Shown in pieces: positions 7,214 through 14,784 of a stretch of 49,336 nucleotides of DNA. Position 1 is the stretch's first letter. Each line of letters opens with the position of its first letter. The notes below the pieces were generated by a model. The model had not been told where the DNA came from. It saw only the letters and a list, made by a program, of their open reading frames with translations, and did no database searches. Made by a program: the position numbers and the translations under genes. This stretch comes from a virus: the IMG/VR virus record IMGVR_UViG_3300035701_000053, positions 1 to 49,336 of that record; one strand, written 5' to 3'.

Positions 7214-9060
7214 CCGTCCTCGGGCTCGACCTGGAGACCCGCCTCTTCCGACCCGGGAGCATGGCTCCCGTTCCGATCTGCGGGTCCCGGTCTATGCAGG
7301 GAGCGGAGGACGAACTCGTCCGCGGGGATATGGTCCCGATCCTCTTCCCGAAGCTCCTCGAACTCTCCCGCCTCGACGTCTGCTCCCTCGCGTTCCATAA
7401 CGCGGGCTTCGATCTGGCGTGCGTCGAGGAGAACGTCCCGAGCGCCCGGGAGGAGGTCTTCCGAGCCCTCGAAGCGGGGCGCGTCCACTGCACGGAGACC
7501 CGCGAGCGCCTCCTCGACGTCGCCCGAGGAACGGGTCGAGACGACTACTCGCTGAAGGCGCTCGTCCGCGATCGGTTCGACGTCGAGGTCGACAAGTCCT
7601 GGCAGGTTGGCTTCGAGAAGCTCGAAGGGACTCCCGTCGAGGAGTGGCCCTCCGAGGCGGTCTCGTACGCCAAAGATGACGCGAAGTGGGCGAGGCTACT
7701 ATTCGAACGGCAGATCGAGGACGCGAAGGCTCTCAGATATAACGACTTCGAGGGCGAGTCCGCCCGCCAGACCGCGAGCGCGTTCGCCCTCCGAGTAGTC
7801 TCGAACCGAGGCGTCGTCCTCGACGAGCGACGCGTCGAGGTCGAGCTTCGACAGGCACGCACGATGCTGGCGGACGCGGAGACGGAGGTTCGCGCGCATA
7901 ATCTTTTTCATCCCGGGAAGACGACCCGAAACATGAAGGCGGTAAAGGAACTCGTCGAGGCGTCCTTCCCGGGAGACCCTCCTCGAACCTCTCCGAGCGC
8001 GAAGCATCCGCAGGGTCAGATCCGGACCGACGCGGAGGTCGTCGCGGAGTGCGACCATCCCGCGCTTCGAGCATACTCCCGACATCAACTCCTGACGAAG
8101 CTCGTCGGGACGTACCTCGAACCGATAGCGGAGCGCGGAGCGGGACCGATCCACGCGGGCTTCATAACCCTAGTGAACTCGGGGAGGACGTCGAGCTTCA
8201 AGCCGAACCTGCAGAACCTCCCGCGAGTCGGAGGGGTTCGCGAGTGCGTCGTCCCGCGGGAGGGATACGTCTTCGCGTTCGCGGACTTCGACTCGCAGGA
8301 GCTTCGGACGCTCGCCCAGGTCTGCAAGTTCCTCTGCGGGAAGTCCGTCCTCGCGGACCGATACGCGAGCGACCCCGACTTCGACCCTCACACCCTCTTT
8401 GCCTCGCAGGTCCTCCGGATCTCGTACGAGGAGGGGCTCGCGCGGAAGCGGGCGGGCGACCCCGAGTTCGGGAAGGTTCGCCAGAGGTGCAAGGCGGCGA
8501 ACTTCGGGTTCCCCGTCGGCATGGCTCCCGAGACGTTCGTCCGAAAATGTCGGAAGGACGGGCTCGACGTCTCCCTCCGGGACGCCCACGAACTTCGACG
8601 GGGTTGGGAGGTGCAGTGGCCCGAGATGCAAACCTATTTTTCGACGGTTAAGGGCTTAATTAAATCCGGATATGGAACGATCCGGCAACTCGTCTCCGGG
8701 AGGCTCCGAGGAGGATGCGACTTCACGTCCGCCGCGAATACGTTCTTCCAGGGGCTCGCCGCGGACGCCTCGAAGAACGCCCTCTTCCAGGTCGTCAAGA
8801 AGTGCCGGCTCGGGGAGGGCGGGCTCGCAGGCTCGCATGTCGTTTTGTTCCTTCACGACGAGATCGGGATCGAAGCTCCCGTCGAGAGCGCGAACGATGC
8901 CGCGCTCGAACTCGCGTTGACTATGGAAGAGGCGATGGAAGAGGTATGTCCGGACGTCCCCGCACGGTGCTCGCCAATGCTGGCGGATAGGTGGTCGAAG
9001 AAGGCGAAGCCCGTCTTCGACGAAGACGGGAGGCTCGTCCCGTGGAAGGAGGCTGCGTGA
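7210..9060 (+). CDS. Family A DNA polymerase with 3'-5' exonuclease, 616 aa
   Basis: Replicative polymerase of the T7/Pol I type. Exonuclease motifs: D-L-E (D7, E9), H-N-A-G-F-D (D68) and Y-A-K-D-D (Y153, D157). Polymerase motif A is F-A-D-F-D-S-Q-E-L-R (catalytic D359), motif B R-x-R-C-K-A-A-N-F-G (K428, F432) and motif C F-L-H-D-E (H549, D550, E551). All catalytic residues are present, and there is no 5' nuclease domain, as usual for phage enzymes of about 600 residues. GTG start overlaps the previous stop. The following gene encodes a RuvC-like resolvase overlapping by four bases, so both belong to the replication operon. Confidence 0.96.
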   Translation: MTVLGLDLETRLFRPGSMAPVPICGSRSMQGAEDELVRGDMVPILFPKLLELSRLDVCSLAFHNAGFDLACVEENVPSAREEVFRALEAGRVHCTETRERLLDVARGTGRDDYSLKALVRDRFDVEVDKSWQVGFEKLEGTPVEEWPSEAVSYAKDDAKWARLLFERQIEDAKALRYNDFEGESARQTASAFALRVVSNRGVVLDERRVEVELRQARTMLADAETEVRAHNLFHPGKTTRNMKAVKELVEASFPGDPPRTSPSAKHPQGQIRTDAEVVAECDHPALRAYSRHQLLTKLVGTYLEPIAERGAGPIHAGFITLVNSGRTSSFKPNLQNLPRVGGVRECVVPREGYVFAFADFDSQELRTLAQVCKFLCGKSVLADRYASDPDFDPHTLFASQVLRISYEEGLARKRAGDPEFGKVRQRCKAANFGFPVGMAPETFVRKCRKDGLDVSLRDAHELRRGWEVQWPEMQTYFSTVKGLIKSGYGTIRQLVSGRLRGGCDFTSAANTFFQGLAADASKNALFQVVKKCRLGEGGLAGSHVVLFLHDEIGIEAPVESANDAALELALTMEEAMEEVCPDVPARCSPMLADRWSKKAKPVFDEDGRLVPWKEAA

Positions 9061-9608
9061 TAAAGCATAGGAAGAACGTCCTCGCGACACTCGACCGCGT
9101 CGAGGAGGTCGTCGCGTCGGTCGCGGCGACGAGCGAGTGGAAGACGACGACGGGCGACTTCGTCCTCGGGGTCGACCCCGGGAAGTCGGGCTTCGCGTGG
9201 GCCCTCTTCCGGGACGGGAAGCTCGAATCCTGCGGGAGGAACTCCGAGCAGACCATCGGGGCGTTCGCCCGAGCCGCGCTCGCCTTCGGGACCCGCCTCC
9301 GCGTCGTCATCGAGCGCCCTCAAATCTACGTGCAGAGCCGTTGGAAGGGCGACCCGAACGACCTCGTCGACGTCGCGATGACGGTCGGGGCTCTGCGACA
9401 TGCGCTCCGAGAATCGAGGGTCGAACTCGTCCTCCCGAGGGAGTGGAAGGGGACGGTCCCCAAGGACGTCATGGGCGACCGGATTCTCCTCTCGCTCGAC
9501 GTCGCGGAGCGGGAGCGCGTCCACATGCTCGGGCTCTCGAAGAAGTTCCGACTCGACGTCGTCGACGCCATAGGGATCGCCCTCCGAGCCCTCGACCGCC
9601 TGTCCTAG
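9057..9608 (+). CDS. RuvC-like Holliday-junction resolvase, 183 aa
   Basis: RNase H-fold nuclease. The first acidic motif is V-L-G-V-D-P-G-K-S-G (about residues 36-45), the second is V-V-I-E-R-P (about 83-88) and the C-terminal pair is D-V-V-D-A-I-G-I-A near 166-174, matching the four-carboxylate RuvC site. GTG 9057 is chosen over the 8991 start because AAGGAGG precedes it and it overlaps the polymerase stop. Likely resolves branched replication intermediates before packaging. It is followed by an intrinsic terminator, so it ends the first early transcript. Confidence 0.9.
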   Translation: MIKHRKNVLATLDRVEEVVASVAATSEWKTTTGDFVLGVDPGKSGFAWALFRDGKLESCGRNSEQTIGAFARAALAFGTRLRVVIERPQIYVQSRWKGDPNDLVDVAMTVGALRHALRESRVELVLPREWKGTVPKDVMGDRILLSLDVAERERVHMLGLSKKFRLDVVDAIGIALRALDRLS

Positions 9609-9647
9609 AATCAAGGAAAATCTAGTTATTTCAGATAGTTAAAAAAT

Positions 9648-9671
9648 CGTCATGGTATGACGCTTTTTATT
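9648..9671 (+). terminator. Intrinsic terminator after the resolvase gene
   Basis: CGTCAT-GGT-ATGACG hairpin (9648-9662) followed by CTTTTTATT. An A-run precedes the stem, so it may also work weakly in the other direction. It lies in a 113-base AT-rich gap, the first clear transcript end on the + strand. Confidence 0.75.
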
Positions 9672-9683
9672 GGACTAATTAGG

Positions 9684-9697
9684 CATACTGTGATGAG
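9684..9697 (+). promoter_or_regulatory. CATACTGTGATGAG motif shared with 46115
   Basis: Thirteen of fourteen bases are identical to CATGCTGTGATGAG at 46115-46128. Both copies are in AT-rich gaps upstream of + strand transcription units, each with TGGA about 8-9 bases further upstream. Probably part of a phage promoter or an operator; no exact sigma-70 hexamers are evident here. Confidence 0.4.
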
Positions 9698-9721
9698 ATT
9701 TTCTTAAGGAGGAAATCAAAG

Positions 9722-9985
9722 ATGAAAAACGAGAAAATAACGACTTCGAGGGTCCGCTTCTTTTCGAGCTTCTGCAACCGCGTAAATCCTACGTGTTCGC
9801 CCGACGACGAGACGCGTTGGAACGCGATACGCGAGGACGAGCGGAGGAAGCTCTTCCGGAAAGACCGGAGCATGAGGAGCCCCGTTTGGGCCGCGTTAGT
9901 TTATCGGATCTCTATGTGTGATTGGAACTCGCTCTCGAACGTACAGAGAGACGGGATCGCGTATCTGTTTTCCAAGGGCTTTTAA
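9722..9985 (+). CDS. Hypothetical basic protein, 87 aa
   Basis: AAGGAGG lies before the ATG. Rich in Arg and Lys, with C-N-R-V-N-P-T-C and a later single Cys; helical C-terminus (N-V-Q-R-D-G-I-A-Y-L-F). It is the first gene after the terminator at 9648 and may start a second early transcription unit controlled by the motif at 9684. Function unknown. Confidence 0.6.
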   Translation: MKNEKITTSRVRFFSSFCNRVNPTCSPDDETRWNAIREDERRKLFRKDRSMRSPVWAALVYRISMCDWNSLSNVQRDGIAYLFSKGF

Positions 9986-10002
9986 CCAGAAGGAGGATGA
10001 CC

Positions 10003-10047
10003 ATGACGACCAAAAAACGAACGAGCAGAAGAAGGCGGACGCGATAA
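10003..10047 (+). CDS. 14-residue basic leader-like peptide
   Basis: AAGGAGG ends six bases before ATG 10003; the frame reads M-T-T-K-K-R-T-S-R-R-R-R-T-R-stop. The TAA overlaps the ATG of the next gene (TAATG), a translational-coupling arrangement. The strong ribosome site serving such a short frame suggests it is a leader that feeds ribosomes to the gene at 10047. Alternatively an indel separates it from that gene. Confidence 0.4.
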   Translation: MTTKKRTSRRRRTR

Positions 10048-10223
10048 TGACGAAGGCGCTGCAGAAGGCGAGCGCGGTCCTATGGGAGGCGGAGAGCGAC
10101 CTCGCCCTCGCTCGGCAAGAAGAAGTCCGCGCCTCCCTCGAACTCGACGCCATAATCGACGCGGTCGAGGGAAAGCCCGAAGCGAACGAACCCAAAACAG
10201 ACCCCGAAGGGTCGAAGGAGTAA
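10047..10223 (+). CDS. Hypothetical helical protein, 58 aa
   Basis: ATG 10047 is chosen because it overlaps the stop of the tiny upstream frame and the longer start at 9918 lies inside another gene. The product is an amphipathic helix pair (K-A-S-A-V-L-W-E-A-E-S-D-L-A) with an acidic end. No family recognised. Confidence 0.55.
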   Translation: MTKALQKASAVLWEAESDLALARQEEVRASLELDAIIDAVEGKPEANEPKTDPEGSKE

Positions 10224-10227
10224 AGCC

Positions 10228-10446
10228 ATGAACGCCAGAAAAAACGATCACGGTTGCGATTTGAGTGTCTTCCCGAAGACGGTCGCGCTGTCGGACGGAA
10301 GCCAGGGTTTTAATGTCTATATCCTCGACGAGTTCGGGGAGCGGATCGACCTCCACGCGAAAGACGAGCGGAGCGCGCTCGCCCTCGTGAAGATTCTCGA
10401 AGATGCGATCCGGGAGCATACGGTCGACGAACTCGGGATCTTTTGA
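10228..10446 (+). CDS. Hypothetical protein, 72 aa
   Basis: ATG follows GGAGTAAAGCC. The core F-N-V-Y-I-L-D-E-F-G-E-R-I-D-L then S-A-L-A-L-V-K-I-L-E-D-A-I looks like a small beta-beta-alpha fold. It is followed by an 85-base structured spacer. Function unknown. Confidence 0.65.
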   Translation: MNARKNDHGCDLSVFPKTVALSDGSQGFNVYILDEFGERIDLHAKDERSALALVKILEDAIREHTVDELGIF

Positions 10447-10450
10447 TTCT

Positions 10451-10494
10451 CGTGGGGCTCTCGCCCCGCGCTCTGCTCCCGAGATAGTCTCGGG
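10451..10494 (+). other. Two tandem hairpins between small early genes
   Basis: CGTGGGGC-TCTC-GCCCCGCG (10451-10470, one T-G wobble) and CCCGAGA-TAG-TCTCGGG (10478-10494). No U-tract follows. The arrangement resembles the paired hairpins at 4378-4419, again in a spacer ahead of a ribosome site. Confidence 0.5.
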
Positions 10495-10531
10495 GACGGA
10501 GGATGAGGCGAGAAACGAAGGAGGACGGACG

Positions 10532-10772
10532 ATGACGAGGAGAAACGAGGCGAAGTGGCTGAAGAAGCTGACCGCGGCGGAGCGGAAGCATCTCGCGGAG
10601 ACGTGCGAACCGGGGGAAGGCTCCGACGATGCGGTCGTTCTTCGCGAACCGGACCGCGCAATGGGTCGGTCGGATACGCTGTTACGAGTGCGAGTCGATC
10701 GCGCGCAAGATCGGGATGGAGACGCTCGAAGGTCAGAGGCTCGCCTTCGCGGAGAAGGAGGTCGGACGATGA
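10532..10772 (+). CDS. Hypothetical protein split by a +1 frameshift at a G5 run
   Basis: The gene starts at ATG 10532 after GGAGGACGGACG and encodes a typical phage start (K-W-L-K-K-L-T-A-A-E-R-K-H-L). After G5 at 10612-10616 the sensible reading moves one base forward: from 10629 the second frame gives F-F-A-N-R-T-A-Q-W-V-G-R-I-R-C-Y-E-C-E and I-A-R-K-I-G-M-E, and stops at 10772 in an ATGA overlap with the next gene. Removing one G joins the two halves into about 79 residues with good codon use throughout. Either a sequence error, a real mutation or a programmed frameshift. The C-x-x-C suggests a small metal site. Confidence 0.55.
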
Positions 10773-11059
10773 CGAAGCGAACCAAAGAAGGCGGAGTCGT
10801 TCTCGTGTTCCCGCGTCCGGTCGACGGGGCGGAGGCGGCGAGGACGAGGACGCGGGTCGCGGCGAAGGGGAGGAACCACGTCGAGCTTTTTGGATACCGC
10901 GTTAATGCCGGCACCCGCGAGTGGGTTATAACGATGGCGATCGGGGACGGGTCCTGCGGGAAGTATTTCGCGAAGCGGGTCTTCCGCGGAACTCTGGCGA
11001 ACGCGTTCCGGAGCGTCGCCCAATTCCAGAGGGAGATGGAAGGAGGGGCCGGTGCGTGA
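10769..11059 (+). CDS. Hypothetical protein, 96 aa
   Basis: ATG follows AAGGAGGTCGGACG and overlaps the previous stop. The apparent longer frame from 10403 is an accident of sharing this frame. Contains an alpha-beta core (V-E-L-F-G-Y-R-V, E-W-V-I-T-M-A-I-G-D-G-S) and a helical end. Not recognised. Confidence 0.65.
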   Translation: MTKRTKEGGVVLVFPRPVDGAEAARTRTRVAAKGRNHVELFGYRVNAGTREWVITMAIGDGSCGKYFAKRVFRGTLANAFRSVAQFQREMEGGAGA

Positions 11060-11339
11060 GATGAGCGAGAGGGAGTTCCGGAGGTCGCTCGCGAGGAACG
11101 GGTTCGAGCCCGACCTCCTCCCGGGATGGTTCCGGGACGCGACCGGACAGTCGACGTCGAGCTTCGGGGGCGTGTTTTTCGAGGTGTGGAAGCGCGGGGA
11201 GCGCGACCTCGTCTTCGCGCGGAGGGCGACGATCGCCCATCTGCTCCGAGCGAGAGCCCGGAGCGTCGCGAGGTCGGAAGCGAACGAGAAGAAACGAACC
11301 CCGACGAAGGTCGTCGGGAATAACGAAGGAGGACTCTGA
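11052..11339 (+). CDS. Hypothetical protein, 95 aa
   Basis: GTG 11052 lies five bases after AGGAGG, better spaced than ATG 11061. N-terminal helix (E-R-E-F-R-R-S-L-A-R-N-G-F), a short W-F-R-D-A-T and V-F-F-E-V-W-K-R strand pair, then a basic tail. It touches the DUF932 gene (stop and ATG overlap by one base). Function unknown. Confidence 0.65.
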   Translation: MREMSEREFRRSLARNGFEPDLLPGWFRDATGQSTSSFGGVFFEVWKRGERDLVFARRATIAHLLRARARSVARSEANEKKRTPTKVVGNNEGGL

Positions 11340-12442
11340 TGCAAAGCGGTATGATTTCGCACGAATGGGCTACGAGGCCCGAGGATCAACGGTTTTTGTC
11401 GGTCGATGAGCTTCACGACTACAACGTCGCGAAGCAGAACCGATCGCTCGTCTCCGACGCGGCGATCGAGCATCTCCGAGTTCTGCCGAGCGACGAGCAC
11501 GGGATCGTCCTCCGGACTCCGGAGGGGAACGAGGGGAAGCTCTCGAACTGGAGCTTCGGGCAACTCTGCTCCCGCGTCCACGCTCCCGCGGGATACCTCC
11601 GGACGCTCCCGAGCGAGTTGGCGACGATCCCGCTCCAATGGTCGATGGAGAACTTGGCGGAGGATCGGGACGCGAAGCTCCTCGTCCGGAGGCCCGTGAT
11701 GGAGAAGTATGTCGCGGAGAAGGCGACGATCTCCGCGGTCACGTCGCCCTCTTACGGGCGCATTTGGGACGCGGAGATGTCCGGGGCGATCCTCCGGAAC
11801 GTCGACCTCGGGACGTGGAAGGTCCCCGCGTCGTCGTACGCGGCGAAGGACCCGAAGAAGTCTACGACGCTTTACGCCTCGGATCGGGATTGTTTCGTCG
11901 CCCTCGTCGACGACTCGCACCCGATCGAGGTCCCGGGGAATAACGGGAACGAGACCTTGTTCCGGGGCTTCATCGCTAGGAACTCGGAGACCTGCGCGGC
12001 AGCGTTCGACTTCTGGTTCTTTTTGTATCGCTTCATTTATGACAACCGGATCATTTGGGGCCTGCAGAGCGAGAAGCACTTGAAGATCCGCCACACGTCC
12101 GGAGGCCCGATGCGGTTCATGGTCGAGGCGAAGCCCGCGCTCGAACGCTACGTGACCGCGTCGACCGTCGACGACGTCGCGGCGATCCGCTCCGCGCAGG
12201 AGAAGCAGATCGGGGACTCGAAGAAGGACGTCTCCGCGTGGCTCCGCGCTCGCGGATTCACAGCGACGCAATCGACCGCCATCGCGGAGAAGGCGGAGGA
12301 GGAGCCCGGGGACGCGCGCTCCGCATGGAACTTAGTCAACGCCGCGACGAGCCTCGCCCACGAGATAAAGTTCGGGGACGAGCGCGTCGCGTTCGAGCGG
12401 CAGGCGGCGAAGATCCTCGACGTCGTCCCGGTCGCGGCATAG
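11339..12442 (+). CDS. DUF932 family phage/plasmid protein, 367 aa
   Basis: Length and layout match the DUF932 (TIGR03299-like) family widespread in phages and plasmids near replication genes: an early W-S-F-G-Q-L-C segment, R-x-Y-x-R-I-W-D-A-E in the middle, the conserved A-S-D-R-D-C-F-V-A-L block (about 182-191), G-F-I-A-R-N-S-E with a W near F-D-F-W-F-F, then a coiled C-terminal tail. The biochemical role of DUF932 is not established; an association with single-stranded DNA annealing or recombination has been suggested for some members. Flanked by small accessory genes of the early operon. Confidence 0.8.
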   Translation: MQSGMISHEWATRPEDQRFLSVDELHDYNVAKQNRSLVSDAAIEHLRVLPSDEHGIVLRTPEGNEGKLSNWSFGQLCSRVHAPAGYLRTLPSELATIPLQWSMENLAEDRDAKLLVRRPVMEKYVAEKATISAVTSPSYGRIWDAEMSGAILRNVDLGTWKVPASSYAAKDPKKSTTLYASDRDCFVALVDDSHPIEVPGNNGNETLFRGFIARNSETCAAAFDFWFFLYRFIYDNRIIWGLQSEKHLKIRHTSGGPMRFMVEAKPALERYVTASTVDDVAAIRSAQEKQIGDSKKDVSAWLRARGFTATQSTAIAEKAEEEPGDARSAWNLVNAATSLAHEIKFGDERVAFERQAAKILDVVPVAA

Positions 12443-12452
12443 GAGGTAGACC

Positions 12453-12653
12453 GTGACGCTCATGAAGAACCGAGAAGAGGCCCTCGACTCCGTCCGGAAG
12501 GTGATGAAGATGACTTCCGCGGAAGTCGAAGCAGAGATCGCGACGATCGAGTCCGCTATTCGCGACCACTACGACTCGATCGCGATGCACGAAAAGGACT
12601 TGGTCATTTATCTGATTCGACGCGAGGTCGAGTCGCTCTATGCCAGGAGGTAA
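12453..12653 (+). CDS. Hypothetical helical protein, 66 aa
   Basis: GTG start after GGAGGTAGACC. Two predicted amphipathic helices, with heptads in A-E-V-E-A-E-I-A-T-I-E-S-A-I. It lies 3 bases from the next gene's start. No known family. Confidence 0.6.
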   Translation: MTLMKNREEALDSVRKVMKMTSAEVEAEIATIESAIRDHYDSIAMHEKDLVIYLIRREVESLYARR

Positions 12654-12656
12654 ACC

Positions 12657-13286
12657 ATGACGAAGAAGGAACAAAAGAAGTTGGCGACGATCCCTTCCTC
12701 CGCGGAGGTCTCGTCGTTCACAGCGGAGCAGAGTCGCGAGGACGAGGGCCTCGTCGAGCAACTCGACGCGCTCGCGATCCGGAAGGCGACCGACCTCGAC
12801 TTCGCGGCGGGCCTCCTCCGGGAGATCGCCGCGCGGCACGACGCGCTCGACGGGAAGAGGCGGTCCTGGGTGGACCCGCTGAACCGAGTCGTCAAAGACA
12901 TAAACGCGACCTTTAAGCCCCTCCTCGACGCCCTAAAGCGGGCGGAGGCGACCGTGAAGGAGAAGATCGGGAAGTTCCATGTCGAGGCGGAGCGGGAGCG
13001 GTCGAAGATGCTGGCAGAAGCGGGGAGAGCCTCGGAGTCGAACCCCGCGAAGGCGGAGCGGCTCATCGAACGAGCCGAGCTTCTCGACGTCCCGAAGGTC
13101 GACGGGGTCGGGGTCAAGATGGTATGGACGGGCGAGGTCGTCGACGCCTCCCTCATCCCGCGGGAGTTCCTCTCCCCCGACGTCAAGAAGCTCCTCGCCG
13201 TGACCGAGGCGGGCGGGTCCGACCCGAAAATCCCGGGCTGGAGAGCGTGGGAGACCGCGCAAGTCCGGACGCGGAGGTCGTCATGA
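12657..13286 (+). CDS. Conserved phage hypothetical protein, 209 aa
   Basis: Has the pattern of a widespread phage protein found near recombination genes: a helical coiled N-half with K-R-R-S-W-V-D-P-L-N-R-V-V-K-D-I-N and T-F-K-P-L-L-D-A-L, then a C-terminal domain with G-V-G-V-K-M-V-W-T-G-E-V-V-D, I-P-R-E-F-L and the closing I-P-G-W-R-A. Homologues often accompany ssDNA-annealing or exonuclease proteins, but their function is unknown. It overlaps the following regulator gene by four bases. Confidence 0.7.
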   Translation: MTKKEQKKLATIPSSAEVSSFTAEQSREDEGLVEQLDALAIRKATDLDFAAGLLREIAARHDALDGKRRSWVDPLNRVVKDINATFKPLLDALKRAEATVKEKIGKFHVEAERERSKMLAEAGRASESNPAKAERLIERAELLDVPKVDGVGVKMVWTGEVVDASLIPREFLSPDVKKLLAVTEAGGSDPKIPGWRAWETAQVRTRRSS

Positions 13287-13537
13287 TACGCGGTCCGAAA
13301 ATAAAGGAGGATATGCTCCTCCGGATGCGCCTCTCCCTCGCCCAACGTCCGTCGACCCCGGACGAGCTTTCCGTCCTTACGGGGCTCTGCCGTCGGACGG
13401 TGTATCGTTATCTCGACCTGCTCGTTCAGAGAGGATACGACGTCCGCCCCGTCGACTTCCGTCGCCCGACGAAGTACACAATCGAGGGTCCCGGAGCGAC
13501 CCCCGACCCCTCCTCGAAGAAGTCCAAGGTCTGGTAG
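13283..13537 (+). CDS. Winged-helix/HTH DNA-binding protein, 84 aa
   Basis: Residues 20-50 form a helix-turn-helix: T-P-D-E-L-S-V-L-T-G-L-C-R-R-T-V-Y-R-Y-L-D-L-L, followed by a wing-like G-Y-D-V-R-P-V-D and Y-T-I-E, matching DeoR/HTH_11-type winged helices. ATG 13283 overlaps the previous stop as ATGA. As the last gene before a strong terminator and the early/late boundary, it is a good candidate for a phage transcription regulator acting on the non-coding stretch behind it or the control region at 45.5-46.3 kb. Confidence 0.75.
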   Translation: MIRGPKIKEDMLLRMRLSLAQRPSTPDELSVLTGLCRRTVYRYLDLLVQRGYDVRPVDFRRPTKYTIEGPGATPDPSSKKSKVW

Positions 13538-13559
13538 TCCTCGACCGTCCCCCTCCGAA

Positions 13560-13599
13560 CCCTCCCGAGGCTCTCCGAGCGCCCCGGGAGGGGCTTTTC
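13560..13599 (+). terminator. Intrinsic terminator ending the early operon
   Basis: CCCTCCCG pairs with CGGGAGGG (13560-13567 with 13585-13592), with a smaller GCTC/GAGC stem inside, followed by GCTTTTCT. It lies 23 bases after the regulator gene. Confidence 0.8.
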
Positions 13600-13906
13600 T
13601 CGGTCTTCCCCGCACCTTCGACCGTCCCGACCCTCCGGGCCTCTGGCGGGCCTCCTACGCGTCCGGAACCTGTCACGGTTCTGCCGGCAGCAGAAGCCCC
13701 GGGAGCCGACGCGGGGAGGCGGGAGGGTTAGGGTCCCGGGACGGACCCGGGAGACCGTCCTCGGGGCTCCGGGGCGCTTCTGGTAGACAACCGGAGTGGC
13801 TCTCCTGTAGACTATTCCCCGAGGCCCTCCCGACGTCCTCCCTCGTGCTCGCCCCTCGACCGTTCCCCCCGACGGTCTCGGGCTCGCGATATAGTTCTCG
13901 GGAGGG
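13600..13906 (+). other. Non-coding GC-rich spacer before the lysis gene
   Basis: No frame on either strand has a convincing start, ribosome site or codon use. It holds many short GC hairpins and two related AT-containing patches (CTGGTAGACAACC near 13780 and CTGTAGACTATTCC near 13806) plus CGCGATATAGTTCTCG near 13885, any of which could be the core of a promoter for the lytic enzyme gene. I cannot assign a promoter securely. Confidence 0.4.
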
Positions 13907-13925
13907 CCTCTTTCGCAAAAGGAGG
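13907..13925 (+). promoter_or_regulatory. Hairpin covering the ribosome site of the lytic enzyme
   Basis: CCTCTTT (13907-13913) pairs with AAGGAGG (13919-13925; one T-G wobble) around a five-base loop CGCAA. The 3' arm is the Shine-Dalgarno of the gene at 13931, so folding would hide it. Suggests translational control of lysis. Confidence 0.5.
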
Positions 13926-13930
13926 TCAAA

Positions 13931-14494
13931 ATGAGACTGTTTTCGATAGTCCTCGCCGCGGGGCTCCTCGCGGCTTATCCGGGACCCTCGACGGTCCCTC
14001 CGGAGCGCGTCCGCTCTGGCGTGGTAAAGCTCCTCCGGGAAGGCGTTCCGAAGCATGGCATCGGGGCTCGCCCCGCTCATCCTCTGCTCGCGAGCGACGT
14101 CGACCTCGAAGTGTTCGCGAGGGCGGTCTCGGAAGCGGCGGAGGCGAAGGACGTCCCCGCATTCCTCCTCGTCGCCATCGCCTTCCGCGAGGGCTCCCTC
14201 GTCTCCGGAGGCGTCGGAGAACTCGGGGAGGAGACGATGTTTCAACTCGCTCCCGGGACGCTCAAGCTCATGGAAAAGACGGAGCCGAGATGCGACCGCG
14301 CGACGGTCGTCGGGTCCGCGTATTGTGCGGCGACCTGCCTCGCGGCGGAGTTCGGGCGCTGTCGGACCTGGGAGGGAGCCGTCGCCAGATACGCGACCGG
14401 AAGGACCTGTTGGCCTTCGAGCGATCGGGCGAAGTGGGTCGTCAAGGACCGCCTCGGGCTCGTGAGGTGGCTCGACAAAATCTCGCGTCAGTAG
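13931..14494 (+). CDS. Secreted lytic transglycosylase-like endolysin, 187 aa
   Basis: A signal or signal-anchor segment (residues 1-17, M-R-L-F-S-I-V-L-A-A-G-L-L-A-A) leads to a lysozyme-like domain: A-I-A-F-R-E-G-S-L (catalytic Glu87 candidate), G-V-G-E-L-G-E, F-Q-L-A-P-G (104-109), C-A-A-T-C-L and A-V-A-R-Y-A-T-G, the order seen in SLT-type transglycosylases. Its role would be to cut peptidoglycan at the end of infection. Six cysteines after residue 120 suggest disulphides in an exported protein. It is the only + strand gene here and converges with the - strand late genes, overlapping the next by seven bases. Confidence 0.75.
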   Translation: MRLFSIVLAAGLLAAYPGPSTVPPERVRSGVVKLLREGVPKHGIGARPAHPLLASDVDLEVFARAVSEAAEAKDVPAFLLVAIAFREGSLVSGGVGELGEETMFQLAPGTLKLMEKTEPRCDRATVVGSAYCAATCLAAEFGRCRTWEGAVARYATGRTCWPSSDRAKWVVKDRLGLVRWLDKISRQ

Positions 14495-14784
14495 GGGTTC
14501 GGGTCGAGGGGTCTCGGTCCGGTCAGCTTCTCGACGAGGGCGTCCTTCCGCGCGGAGTTCTCCTCCGCCTCGCGGAGCTTCGCCTCGGTCGAGCGGAGCT
14601 TGTCCTCGATGTACGCGCAGTATTTCTTTGCGTCCTCGATGAGCTTGTTTTGTTTTTTTAGGAGCGCCTCTAGGTCGCGCTCGACCTTAGACTTCTCCTT
14701 CTTCCCGTGCGTCCTGGCGTAGACCGCCCACATCGTTTCAAAAACTTTGAAGGCGAGAGTGGCGAACACGTTTCCCATGGTCAT
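14488..14784 (-). CDS. Coiled-coil protein of the lysis/tail end, 98 aa
   Basis: A hydrophobic N-terminal stretch (F-A-T-L-A-F-K-V-F-E-T-M-W-A-V-Y, about 6-21) is followed by a long charged coiled coil (residues 30-90). This one-membrane-segment plus coiled-coil design resembles Rz-type spanins, but the segment is short and mixed. Last gene of the leftward late operon; overlaps the gene upstream by four bases and converges on the endolysin gene. Confidence 0.55.
   Translation of the reverse strand: MTMGNVFATLAFKVFETMWAVYARTHGKKEKSKVERDLEALLKKQNKLIEDAKKYCAYIEDKLRSTEAKLREAEENSARKDALVEKLTGPRPLDPNPY

Noticed and set aside
10403-11059. Single 218-residue gene
   Set aside because: Two separate ribosome sites and a change of meaningful frame show it is the chance joining of at least two genes.
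13426-13929. 167-residue - strand frame in the spacer before the endolysin
   Set aside because: Pro/Arg/Gly-rich, no ribosome site, runs through the regulator gene's terminator.
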